Part shown: positions 1 through 5,630 of the stretch, in pieces
How positions within the stretch are numbered: position 1 is the stretch's first letter
Layout of the letters: every line of letters starts with the position of its first letter
Assembly (NCBI GenBank): GCA_937894825.1
Contig: CALCQT010000396.1
Coordinates: 1-7,158, forward strand
Reading direction: 5' to 3'
Length of the DNA: 7,158 nt
From: an uncultured Anaerolineaceae bacterium
GTDB taxonomy: Bacteria; Chloroflexota; Anaerolineae; Anaerolineales; Anaerolineaceae
Notes under the pieces: generated by a model
Told to the model about the DNA's origin: nothing
Database searches by the model: none
What the model saw: only the letters and a program-made list of their open reading frames with translations
Made by a program: the position numbers and the translations under genes

Positions 1-6
1 TTTCAT
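1..6 (-). CDS. Start of a further downstream gene (partial, first two codons only)
   Basis: An ATG on the minus strand at 4-6 followed by AAA at 1-3 is preceded by the best Shine-Dalgarno sequence in the window, AGGAGA, with a 6-nt gap. It lies 45 nt beyond the stop codon of the small membrane protein gene, with no terminator-like hairpin between them, so it is probably another member of the same transcript. Only Met-Lys is visible, so nothing can be said about the product. A Met-Lys start would suit an exported protein, but that is a guess. Confidence 0.55.
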
Positions 7-12
7 GATTAT

Positions 13-18
13 TCTCCT
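13..18 (-). promoter_or_regulatory. Ribosome-binding site of the gene leaving the left edge
   Basis: The minus strand reads AGGAGA, followed by 6 nt and ATG at 4-6. The motif is a near-perfect match to the anti-Shine-Dalgarno and is the main evidence that a gene starts at the left edge. Confidence 0.6.
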
Positions 19-51
19 GAAAAGATGAACTGCGGTTGTCAGTAATCCGGT

Positions 52-333
52 TCAGCTCCAGACTGTGATCAGAAATAAAACGACCAGGATGAGAACGGCC
101 GAATAAATGCCCGTGAGCAGAAAACCGGCTTTCCAGATCCCGGCCATGGCATGGAGGGATTCTTTCCAACCGGGAGGATTCCCCGGCTGCGGTTGCCGGA
201 CTGGCGACATCCCGGGCCTGTTTTCCTGATACCAGGGCATTCCCGCGATGTTCATGTCTGCTACTGTATGGCCGTCATCATGACCTTTATCACGCGGGAT
301 TTGATTCTGTTTTATTTTCATTTGCTTTATCAT
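52..333 (-). CDS. Small single-pass membrane protein of unknown function, 93 aa
   Basis: I do not recognise a named family. Visible parts: a Lys-rich N-terminus; a short motif DDGHTVADMNIAGMPWY at about residues 19-35; a Pro/Gly-rich linker (about 36-57); and one strongly hydrophobic helix near the C-terminus (about 69-91) ending in TVWS. This suggests a membrane-anchored protein with the N-terminal part in the cytoplasm. I recall similar 'DDG-(R/H)-T-(I/V)-A-(D/N)-M-N' motifs in uncharacterised clostridial proteins, but cannot verify this. The frame is open further upstream to 420. I chose the ATG at 331-333 because GGTGAG stands 4 nt before it and because the upstream part is simply the other frame of the oppF tail. 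Another ATG at 319-321 is possible. The gene overlaps the end of oppF by 44 nt, which implies co-transcription and possible translational coupling. Its role in peptide import, if any, is unknown. Confidence 0.65.
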   Translation of the reverse strand: MIKQMKIKQNQIPRDKGHDDGHTVADMNIAGMPWYQENRPGMSPVRQPQPGNPPGWKESLHAMAGIWKAGFLLTGIYSAVLILVVLFLITVWS

Positions 334-1372
334 ATTGCTCACCAATGGCTCGGAATGAAGCCTCGTCTGTCTCCGGTTGTTTTTCCGAACCCGAATTGTC
401 ATCATATAAGTGACAGGCAACCATGTGTCCGTTGCCTTTATCCAATTGTACCGGAACTTCTACTTTGCAGCGTTCCATCGCGTAGGTGCAGCGGGTGTGG
501 AATTTGCAGCCGGATGGCGGATTGGCTGGTGATGGGATGCTTCCTTCCAGGATGATCCGGTTTCGCCGAACGGTCGGATCGGGAATCGGGATTGCGCTGA
601 ACAGCGCTTTGGTATAAGGATGAAGCGGGTTGGAGAAAATTTCATCCTTATTGGCGAATTCAACTAGGTTTCCCAGGTACATCACACCGACCGTGTCGGA
701 GATATGCTGCACAACCGACAAATCATGTGAGATGAATAAATAGGCTAGGTTGAATTCTTTCTGCAAGTCTTCAAGCAGGTTGATGATCTGCGCCTGAATG
801 GAGACGTCCAGCGCTGAAACCGGTTCGTCACACACCACAAAGTCCGGATTTAAGGCCAATGCGCGCGCGATGCAGATGCGCTGCCGCTGACCGCCGGAGA
901 ATTCATGCGGATAGCGGTCCTTATGATATTCCTGCAGACCACAAGCCTGCATGATGCGGGTAACATAATCGTCGAATTCATTCGGCGGCACGATCTGATG
1001 CTCACGAACCGCTTCACCGATGATTTCCCCCACCGGCAAGCGCGGGGACAGGCTGGAATAAGGATCCTGAAAAATGATTTGCATGTGCGGACGCATTTTC
1101 AGCATTTCGGCATTTCCGAGCCCGAAAATTTCCTTTCCATTGAAATACACTTCACCGCCGGTTTTGCTGTTCAGTCGTAAGATGGTCTTGCCGACGGTGG
1201 TTTTACCGCAACCGGATTCGCCGACCAATCCCATGGTCTTACCGCGCTCAATTGAGAAACTCACGCCGTCCACGGCTTTGACCTGTCCGACTACCCGGCC
1301 GAAAAAGCCCGATTTGATCGGGAAAAATTTTTGCAGATTTTTTACTTCCAACATTGTGTTGTTATCGTTCAT
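290..1372 (-). CDS. oppF: Oligopeptide ABC transporter ATP-binding protein, OppF/DppF type, 360 aa
   Basis: This is the second ATPase of the importer; with OppD it forms the cytoplasmic nucleotide-binding pair that powers transport. In order: Walker A GESGCGKT at residues 51-58; Q-loop Gln102 in IIFQDPYSSLSP; signature FSGGQRQR at 158-165; Walker B FVVCDEP at 178-184 followed by SALD; switch histidine His216 in ISHD. The C-terminal oligopeptide-transporter domain has HPYTKAL (251-257), a GSIPSPANPPSGC segment and four cysteines (289, 295, 302, 320) in the spacing seen in family members that bind a [4Fe-4S] cluster. The first of the two strands, MLEVKNLQKFFPIK with GFFGRVVGQVKAVDGVSF, is typical of OppF rather than OppD. 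The ATG at 1370-1372 has AAGGGA 6 nt upstream, starting at the last base of the oppD stop codon; the gap to oppD is 11 nt. A polar 40-residue tail (321-360, rich in Glu, Asp, Asn) follows the conserved domain and overlaps the start of the next gene. Confidence 0.95.
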   Translation of the reverse strand: MNDNNTMLEVKNLQKFFPIKSGFFGRVVGQVKAVDGVSFSIERGKTMGLVGESGCGKTTVGKTILRLNSKTGGEVYFNGKEIFGLGNAEMLKMRPHMQIIFQDPYSSLSPRLPVGEIIGEAVREHQIVPPNEFDDYVTRIMQACGLQEYHKDRYPHEFSGGQRQRICIARALALNPDFVVCDEPVSALDVSIQAQIINLLEDLQKEFNLAYLFISHDLSVVQHISDTVGVMYLGNLVEFANKDEIFSNPLHPYTKALFSAIPIPDPTVRRNRIILEGSIPSPANPPSGCKFHTRCTYAMERCKVEVPVQLDKGNGHMVACHLYDDNSGSEKQPETDEASFRAIGEQYDKANENKTESNPA

Positions 1373-1383
1373 CCAATATCCCT

Positions 1384-2586
1384 TCAGTTCAGGATTTCGA
1401 ACCCATTATTGTGCAAGGCTCTGTTCGAGGCTGCCCCGTCCCGATAATGATAACAGCTGACTTTGTGCGTATCCGAAAGCTGAAATTCCGCCGGGTACGG
1501 GCCGTTGCACATGTCAAAACGACGGTCGCAGCGGTCACGGAAGTAACAATAATCCGGCATATGAATCGGGCTGGGTACCGAGCCGGGAATACTGTACAGC
1601 CGGTCAACTTTTCGGTTGACCACCGGTTTCGAAGCCATCAGACCTACTGTGTAAGGATGGGCCGGATGCAGGAAAATCTCATTCGCGGTGCCCTTTTCAA
1701 CGATCCTGCCGGCATACATCACCACGACGAAATCTGCCATTTCCGCGATGACACCCAGGTCATGCGTGATCAGCATAATGGAACTGTTGATTTTCTCTTT
1801 CAAATTGCGGAAGAGATCCAGAATTTGCGCCTGGATCGTCACGTCCAGCGCCGTGGTCGGTTCGTCCGCGATCACCAGCTTGGGATCGCAGGCGATGGCC
1901 ATCGCAATCATCACGCGCTGGCGCATCCCGCCGGATAATTCGTGTGGATAGCGCATGTAAATGCCTTCCGGGTTGGCAATTCCGACCAGGTCCAGCATGT
2001 GCAGCGAATGGTCCCGGACTTCCGCTTCGGATTTCTCCGGGTAATGCAGCATAATGACTTCGTTGATCTGGTCGCCGATCCGGAATACCGGATTGAGGCT
2101 GGTCATCGGTTCCTGAAAGATCATGGAGACTTCGTTCCCACGGATCTTCTCCATCATATTGCCTGGCATTTTGGCGATATCATATGCTTTATCGCCCAGA
2201 TTGAAGCGGATTTGTCCCCGGACAATCTGTCCTTGCGGCCGCTGAACCAACTGCATCAGCGACAGGCTGGTGACGGACTTTCCGCAGCCGGACTCGCCGA
2301 CGATCCCGACGGTCTTCCCCTGCGGGACCGCAAAGGACACGCCGTCGACGGCGCGCACGGTTCCGATATCGGTGAAGAAATAGGTGTGCAAATCGTCAAA
2401 TTCGACCGTGTTGTTGGGATCCTTCATGGTGGTCAAATATTCCGATTCCGGTACATGTTTCCGGTTGTACTTTTTTTCAAGCGCATCGGTGATGCGGCGA
2501 TTCTCACTTGAGATTTTCCGCGATTCACTGGCGGAAATATAATTTGGATTTTTCTTAGTTGAACTCGTTTTTATGGAATCTGTCAT
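1384..2586 (-). CDS. oppD: Oligopeptide ABC transporter ATP-binding protein, OppD/DppD type, 400 aa
   Basis: This is the first ATPase of the importer and partner of OppF at the cytoplasmic face. In order: Walker A GESGCGKS at 97-104; Q-loop Gln158 in [14 protein letters not shown]; signature LSGGMRQR at 217-224; Walker B LVIADEP at 237-243 followed by TTALD; switch histidine His275 in ITHD. The C-terminal domain has [10 protein letters not shown] (307-316), GSVPSP and cysteines 347, 353, 360 and 378, matching the [4Fe-4S]-type motif known in some DppD proteins. The sequence around [22 protein letters not shown] marks it as OppD. Odd point: about 58 polar, Lys/Ser-rich residues precede the ATPase domain, whereas most OppD proteins start almost at that domain. 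I keep the long start (ATG 2584-2586) because AGGA stands 7 nt upstream and the gap to oppC is 16 nt, like the other junctions. The internal Met54 (2425-2427) has no clear ribosome-binding site. Confidence 0.95.
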   Translation of the reverse strand: MTDSIKTSSTKKNPNYISASESRKISSENRRITDALEKKYNRKHVPESEYLTTMKDPNNTVEFDDLHTYFFTDIGTVRAVDGVSFAVPQGKTVGIVGESGCGKSVTSLSLMQLVQRPQGQIVRGQIRFNLGDKAYDIAKMPGNMMEKIRGNEVSMIFQEPMTSLNPVFRIGDQINEVIMLHYPEKSEAEVRDHSLHMLDLVGIANPEGIYMRYPHELSGGMRQRVMIAMAIACDPKLVIADEPTTALDVTIQAQILDLFRNLKEKINSSIMLITHDLGVIAEMADFVVVMYAGRIVEKGTANEIFLHPAHPYTVGLMASKPVVNRKVDRLYSIPGSVPSPIHMPDYCYFRDRCDRRFDMCNGPYPAEFQLSDTHKVSCYHYRDGAASNRALHNNGFEILN

Positions 2587-2602
2587 TCTTCCATCCTGTT
2601 TT

Positions 2603-4381
2603 CTATCTTTTCATTTTCGGATCGAACGCGTCACGCAACCCGTCGCCGACAAAGTTGAAGCCAAGCACAGTCAGGACGATCAGAATACCGGCTGGAATCC
2701 AGACGTACCAGTAGCTGGTCATGACGTGCAGATTGGTGGCGGCGTTGATGATGTTTCCCCAGGACGCGATCGGGTATTTGACTCCCAGTCCGAGGAAAGA
2801 GAGCGTCGCTTCAATAATGATAATGTTGCCGAGTGCCAGCGTGGCCTGAACGATCAACAACGGCATGACATTTGGCACCAGATGGCGGAATATGCGTCGT
2901 GAGATGCGAATGCCGGTCGCTTCCGTTGCAACCATGAAATCCTGTTCACGCAGTGAGAGGATCTGGCCGCGGACAACGCGGGCAATGTTTGTCCAACCGA
3001 GAAGACCCAGTACTGTCATCAGGATGAAAATCCGGGCGTAGGGGTTCACCTTCAGCGTATCCATCACGGAGCCGAGGATGATCACGATCGGATAAAACGG
3101 GATCGAATTGAAAAGATCGACTATGCGCATCAGGATCGTATCAATAATGCCGCCAAAGAAACCGGCAACACCGCCGATAAGCACACCGAGAATAACTTCG
3201 AAAAAGACAACCACAAATCCGACCAGTAAGGAGATCCGTCCCCCGTACATCAGGCGTGTCAGCACATCCATCCCGTTGCCGTCGGTTCCCAGCAGATGTT
3301 CATTGGAGGGTGGGGCGTACATATCGATCAATTGGGATGTGCGTTGCGCATAGACCGTATACGTTTCATGCACCCGGTTTATCGTAAAGGTTTCCTCTGT
3401 CCCATTCTGTGTAACGGCGGTAAACGTCGTTTTGCCTTCGGCAATCGCCTCATTGAGTGTCCTCTTGAAATCTACGGAAAGGAAGATATCCGGAGAGATC
3501 GGGTTGACGATGATATTTGAGACGGAGGCAAACGGATGATCCTCGTCATCCTGGCTGCGATAGATGATCGCGGAATCTTCGTCGATTACGATCCGGTATA
3601 AGACCCCTCCTACTGCGAAACTGTCCGCATCGTTGATCAGCGCGAGTTGTGCCTGCTCGACAAAGTCAAGACTGTTGAGTAAAGGTTGTGCCTCCGGTTC
3701 ATAAGCGGCAAAAACAAGTTTTGTCGCCAGCGCGATCTCATGAGCCACGGAAATGGTGTTCATTTTACCGTTGCGTGAGATAAAATATTCATCGTCTCCA
3801 TATTCAAATGCTGTTTGGCTTGACTTAAGTGCTTCCAAAGCGGCTGTCTGGAAATCTTCAGTGAGCTCAACGCCTGCCGCCGGCGTAAAACGCCCATTGC
3901 CTGCTAAAACGATCACATCAGTCAAGACTTTTAATTCGGAGATAAGATAAAAATCTTCACCTTTTTCGGTGTAGGAATAATCCCTGTCGCCGGCGCTGAA
4001 GACCGGTTCTCCCTTGTTTTTTGCCAGTACAAATTGAGCTAAAGAAGGACCTGAGAAGTTTTCACCCGTCTGTACGATATAGCGCAGGTCCTTATTAATT
4101 GCCGCTGCCGCATACTCTTTCGGGATTAATTCATATTTGCGAAACACCTGTTGCTGGCGGTAGGGACTGAACAAACCGCCGAGAAAAGAGAATGCAAACA
4201 TAAAGATCAGAATGGCCAGTCCCAGGATCGCTAATTGATTGCGCAAAAAACGTTTTAAAACCAGCATGGTCGGCGATAACACCTTGACTCGTTGGACGTC
4301 ATCAAGATGAATTTCCGGTTGGATGGCGTTGGGATCCTTTACTTCGTCGGGATCTGTGTGGAAAGTTTTGTTTTCAGTCAT
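2603..4381 (-). CDS. oppC: Oligopeptide ABC transporter permease, OppC/DppC type, with large extracytoplasmic insertion, 592 aa
   Basis: This is the second membrane subunit of the importer; with OppB it forms the translocation channel. Usual OppC proteins have about 300 residues, and this has 592. Residues 1-45 are a cytoplasmic tail (LSPTMLVLKRFLRNQLAILG leads into helix 1, about 50-70). Residues about 75-350 are an insertion between helix 1 and helix 2, expected outside the membrane. The standard OppC body resumes at HLLGTDGNGMDVLTRLMYGG (362-381) and LLVG, with further membrane segments at about 383-407, 425-440, 450-465, 505-530 and 556-578. The cytoplasmic EAA loop, which contacts the ATPase, is at about 481-509 (FMVATEATGIRISRRIFRHL). 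The end, FVGDGLRDAFDPKMKR, is canonical. The reading frame is unbroken and both ends are intact, so this is not a chimera of broken genes. The ATG at 4379-4381 has AGGAG 8 nt upstream, and the gap to oppB is 14 nt. Confidence 0.93.
   Translation of the reverse strand: MTENKTFHTDPDEVKDPNAIQPEIHLDDVQRVKVLSPTMLVLKRFLRNQLAILGLAILIFMFAFSFLGGLFSPYRQQQVFRKYELIPKEYAAAAINKDLRYIVQTGENFSGPSLAQFVLAKNKGEPVFSAGDRDYSYTEKGEDFYLISELKVLTDVIVLAGNGRFTPAAGVELTEDFQTAALEALKSSQTAFEYGDDEYFISRNGKMNTISVAHEIALATKLVFAAYEPEAQPLLNSLDFVEQAQLALINDADSFAVGGVLYRIVIDEDSAIIYRSQDDEDHPFASVSNIIVNPISPDIFLSVDFKRTLNEAIAEGKTTFTAVTQNGTEETFTINRVHETYTVYAQRTSQLIDMYAPPSNEHLLGTDGNGMDVLTRLMYGGRISLLVGFVVVFFEVILGVLIGGVAGFFGGIIDTILMRIVDLFNSIPFYPIVIILGSVMDTLKVNPYARIFILMTVLGLLGWTNIARVVRGQILSLREQDFMVATEATGIRISRRIFRHLVPNVMPLLIVQATLALGNIIIIEATLSFLGLGVKYPIASWGNIINAATNLHVMTSYWYVWIPAGILIVLTVLGFNFVGDGLRDAFDPKMKR
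3332..4051 (-). repeat. Four degenerate ~64-residue protein repeats in the OppC insertion
   Basis: Within OppC residues 111-350 I see a recurring unit: a helix-like stretch with the pattern D-F-x6-A-(L/I)-x6-F, then a probable beta hairpin with G-D/G-x-x-Y. The closing Phe is residue 128, 192, 255 and 320, giving periods of 64, 63 and 65. Units 2-4 begin at DF (176-177, 239-240, 304-305), and each has exactly 15 residues from that Phe to the closing Phe, with Ala at the seventh position. Unit 1 lacks the DF but keeps Ala120 and shares F-x-x-GD-x-x-Y with unit 2. Units 2 and 3 match at about 10 of 37 positions without gaps. This was aligned by eye. Function unknown; the position implies a domain outside the membrane near the binding protein. 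Confidence 0.6.
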
Positions 4382-4395
4382 TGTTCCCGCTCCTG

Positions 4396-5382
4396 TTAAT
4401 CGATTCGAACGCGCGGATCAACGACCGCGTACATAAAGTCGGCGACCAGCAGACTGACCTGGGTCAGGATGATGATCAGGACGGAATAAAACATCGCAAA
4501 GGGAATATCGCCATGGATCAGCGCGTAATAAGAAATATACCCGATGCCGGGAATCTGGAACAGTGTCTCGGTGATGAAGGAACCGGTAAACATATTGGGA
4601 ATCAGATAGGAGAAATAAGTGACCAATGGGATCATGGTATTTCTGAAAGCATGTTTGTTGATGACCACATTTTCGGATAATCCTTTGGCGCGGGCGGTGC
4701 GGATGTAATCCGCGTTTAATACTTCCAGCATGTTGGTACGGGTGAAGCGCATCAGTCCGCCGATGTTCAGCATGGCCAGCGTGGTAACGGGAAGCACCAG
4801 GTGTTTTGCCATGTCTAAAATTTTGCCCCAGATGTCCAATTGTTCATAGTAGCGTCCGACAATGCCGAAGAGATCAAACCAGCCCAGTTTTACCGAAAAG
4901 ATATATTTCAGAATGGTGGCCAAAAAGAAAGTCGGCATCGAGATACAGACGATCGAAACAAAAGTCACAAAATAATCCGTTTTGCTGTACTGTTTGCGGG
5001 CCGCCAGCACCCCCAGCGGGATTGAGATAAACGTCTGTATCAGCAGTGTTACGATATTGAGGAAGATCGAATACCAGATGACCTGTTTGAATTTTTCAAC
5101 CACAGGGATGCTATATTCCCAGGAAACACCGAAATCGCCCTGAATGGCGTTTTTCCCCCATTTTATGAATCCGCTGACAATATCCGTGTCCATTCCGTAG
5201 ATTTTGTTCAATGAGGACAGAATTTCGGCATAACTGGGCGCGCCTGGCGCTTGTGCTCGCTCGAGAGCGATTTTTTCAAAATAAGAGGTCGGCAACAATC
5301 TCAATACAGAATAAACCAATAACGAGCCGAAGACGACGATGAAAATCGAGTAAAGAAATCTTTTTAAAAGGTATTTCGTCAT
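4396..5382 (-). CDS. oppB: Oligopeptide ABC transporter permease, OppB/DppB type, 328 aa
   Basis: This is the first membrane subunit of the importer. Its length is normal for the family. It starts with the typical MTKYLLKRFLYSIFIVVFGS and a first helix at about 9-30, then an extracytoplasmic loop containing GDFGVSW (82-88). Further helices are at about 104-127, 137-163, 196-212, 248-275 and 295-320. The cytoplasmic EAA loop is at about 226-254 (YIRTARAKGLSENVV...HAFRNTMIPL). The ending YAVVDPRVRID is a strong OppB signature. The ATG at 5380-5382 has AAAAGG with a 5-nt gap. oppB is separated from the binding-protein gene by a 248-nt spacer of inverted repeats, while oppC follows after only 14 nt, so oppB begins the tightly packed part of the operon. 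Confidence 0.95.
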   Translation of the reverse strand: MTKYLLKRFLYSIFIVVFGSLLVYSVLRLLPTSYFEKIALERAQAPGAPSYAEILSSLNKIYGMDTDIVSGFIKWGKNAIQGDFGVSWEYSIPVVEKFKQVIWYSIFLNIVTLLIQTFISIPLGVLAARKQYSKTDYFVTFVSIVCISMPTFFLATILKYIFSVKLGWFDLFGIVGRYYEQLDIWGKILDMAKHLVLPVTTLAMLNIGGLMRFTRTNMLEVLNADYIRTARAKGLSENVVINKHAFRNTMIPLVTYFSYLIPNMFTGSFITETLFQIPGIGYISYYALIHGDIPFAMFYSVLIIILTQVSLLVADFMYAVVDPRVRID

Positions 5383-5440
5383 GGGAGCCTTTTCAGCACG
5401 TTGCGTTCAACAGGATGAAGGCAGGAAAAAGCGTGACTGA

Positions 5441-5482
5441 AAACCAGATGGCTGTATCCTGAGCGATACTTCCATCTGGTTT
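5441..5482 (-). other. Long imperfect hairpin in the oppA-oppB spacer, nearer oppB
   Basis: AAACCAGATGG and CCATCTGGTTT (plus strand 5441-5451 and 5472-5482) form a perfect 11-bp stem. After a 2x2 internal loop, GTATC/GATAC (5454-5458, 5465-5469) adds 5 bp around a 6-nt loop. On the minus strand the nearest T run (5 T) comes 10 nt after the stem, so it is not a standard intrinsic terminator in the operon direction. On the plus strand a run of 8 T follows after 8 nt, but no gene reads that way. Confidence 0.7.
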
Positions 5483-5539
5483 GGTCGATCTTTTTTTTAC
5501 TCAGGTTGCTCCCTGAGATTTGAGTCACAGCTTGGATCG

Positions 5540-5584
5540 TACTGATCGGAAGAACAGCAAAAATTAGCTGTTCTCCGATCAGTA
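5540..5584 (-). other. Strong hairpin just downstream of oppA (likely mRNA 3'-end stabiliser or processing site)
   Basis: TACTGATCGGAAGAACAGC (5540-5558) and its complement (5567-5584) form 18 base pairs with one bulged base and an 8-nt A/T loop. The stem begins 46 nt after the oppA stop codon. No T tract follows on the minus strand, so it does not look like a classical intrinsic terminator. Hairpins between a binding-protein gene and permease genes commonly protect the upstream mRNA and allow more binding protein than permease to be made; that role is inferred here. Confidence 0.7.
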
Positions 5585-5630
5585 TTCTGTTTACTAACCG
5601 TTTGCACGCAACGATGGTCCTCAGATTGCT

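Larger units (their letters stand above)
5399..5613 (-). promoter_or_regulatory. Structured oppA-oppB spacer: candidate RNA element closed by a long-range helix
   Basis: The spacer between the oppA stop and oppB start (5383-5630) holds no credible gene, but several inverted repeats. Written as minus-strand RNA, CGTTGCGTGCAA (5613-5602) can pair with TTGAACGCAACG (5410-5399), 11 of 12 pairs. Nested inside are an 18-bp hairpin (5540-5584) and a possible three-way junction closed by GTGACT (5528-5523) with AGTCAC (5438-5433), containing a 6-bp hairpin (CTCAGG 5517-5512 with CCTGAG 5505-5500) and a long 11+5-bp hairpin (5441-5482). The outer helix begins 17 nt after the oppA stop and ends 5 nt before the AAAAGG of oppB. 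I do not recognise a known riboswitch class. It may set the oppA-to-oppB expression ratio, or be a small mobile repeat with terminal inverted repeats. Folding was judged by eye. Confidence 0.5.

Noticed and set aside
334..420. Longer version of the small membrane protein starting at 420 (122 aa)
   Set aside because: The extra 29 residues are the shifted frame of the oppF tail, are Arg/Asn-rich, and would enlarge the overlap to 131 nt; the ATG at 331-333 has a better-placed GGTGAG.
1354..2511. Two long plus-strand open frames (1354-1938 and 1942-2511) opposite oppD
   Set aside because: They are antisense to a gene with every ABC ATPase motif intact, give His/Arg-rich low-quality protein without recognisable domains, and lack credible ribosome-binding sites.
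5407..5475. 22-residue minus-strand frame in the spacer, possible leader peptide
   Set aside because: No Shine-Dalgarno before its ATG, which lies inside the long stem, and no run of regulatory codons.
5441..5498. Plus-strand intrinsic terminator (hairpin followed by 8 T)
   Set aside because: The T run is 8 nt away from the stem and no plus-strand gene precedes it; transcription here is expected on the minus strand.
5540..5584. Intrinsic terminator after oppA
   Set aside because: The stem is strong, but no T tract follows on the minus strand; a stabilising or processing hairpin is more likely.
5580..5613. Possible sigma-70 promoter for oppB (TTGCGT ... AGAATA)
   Set aside because: The match to both boxes is weak, and the TTGCGT is explained by the inverted repeat; not enough to call.
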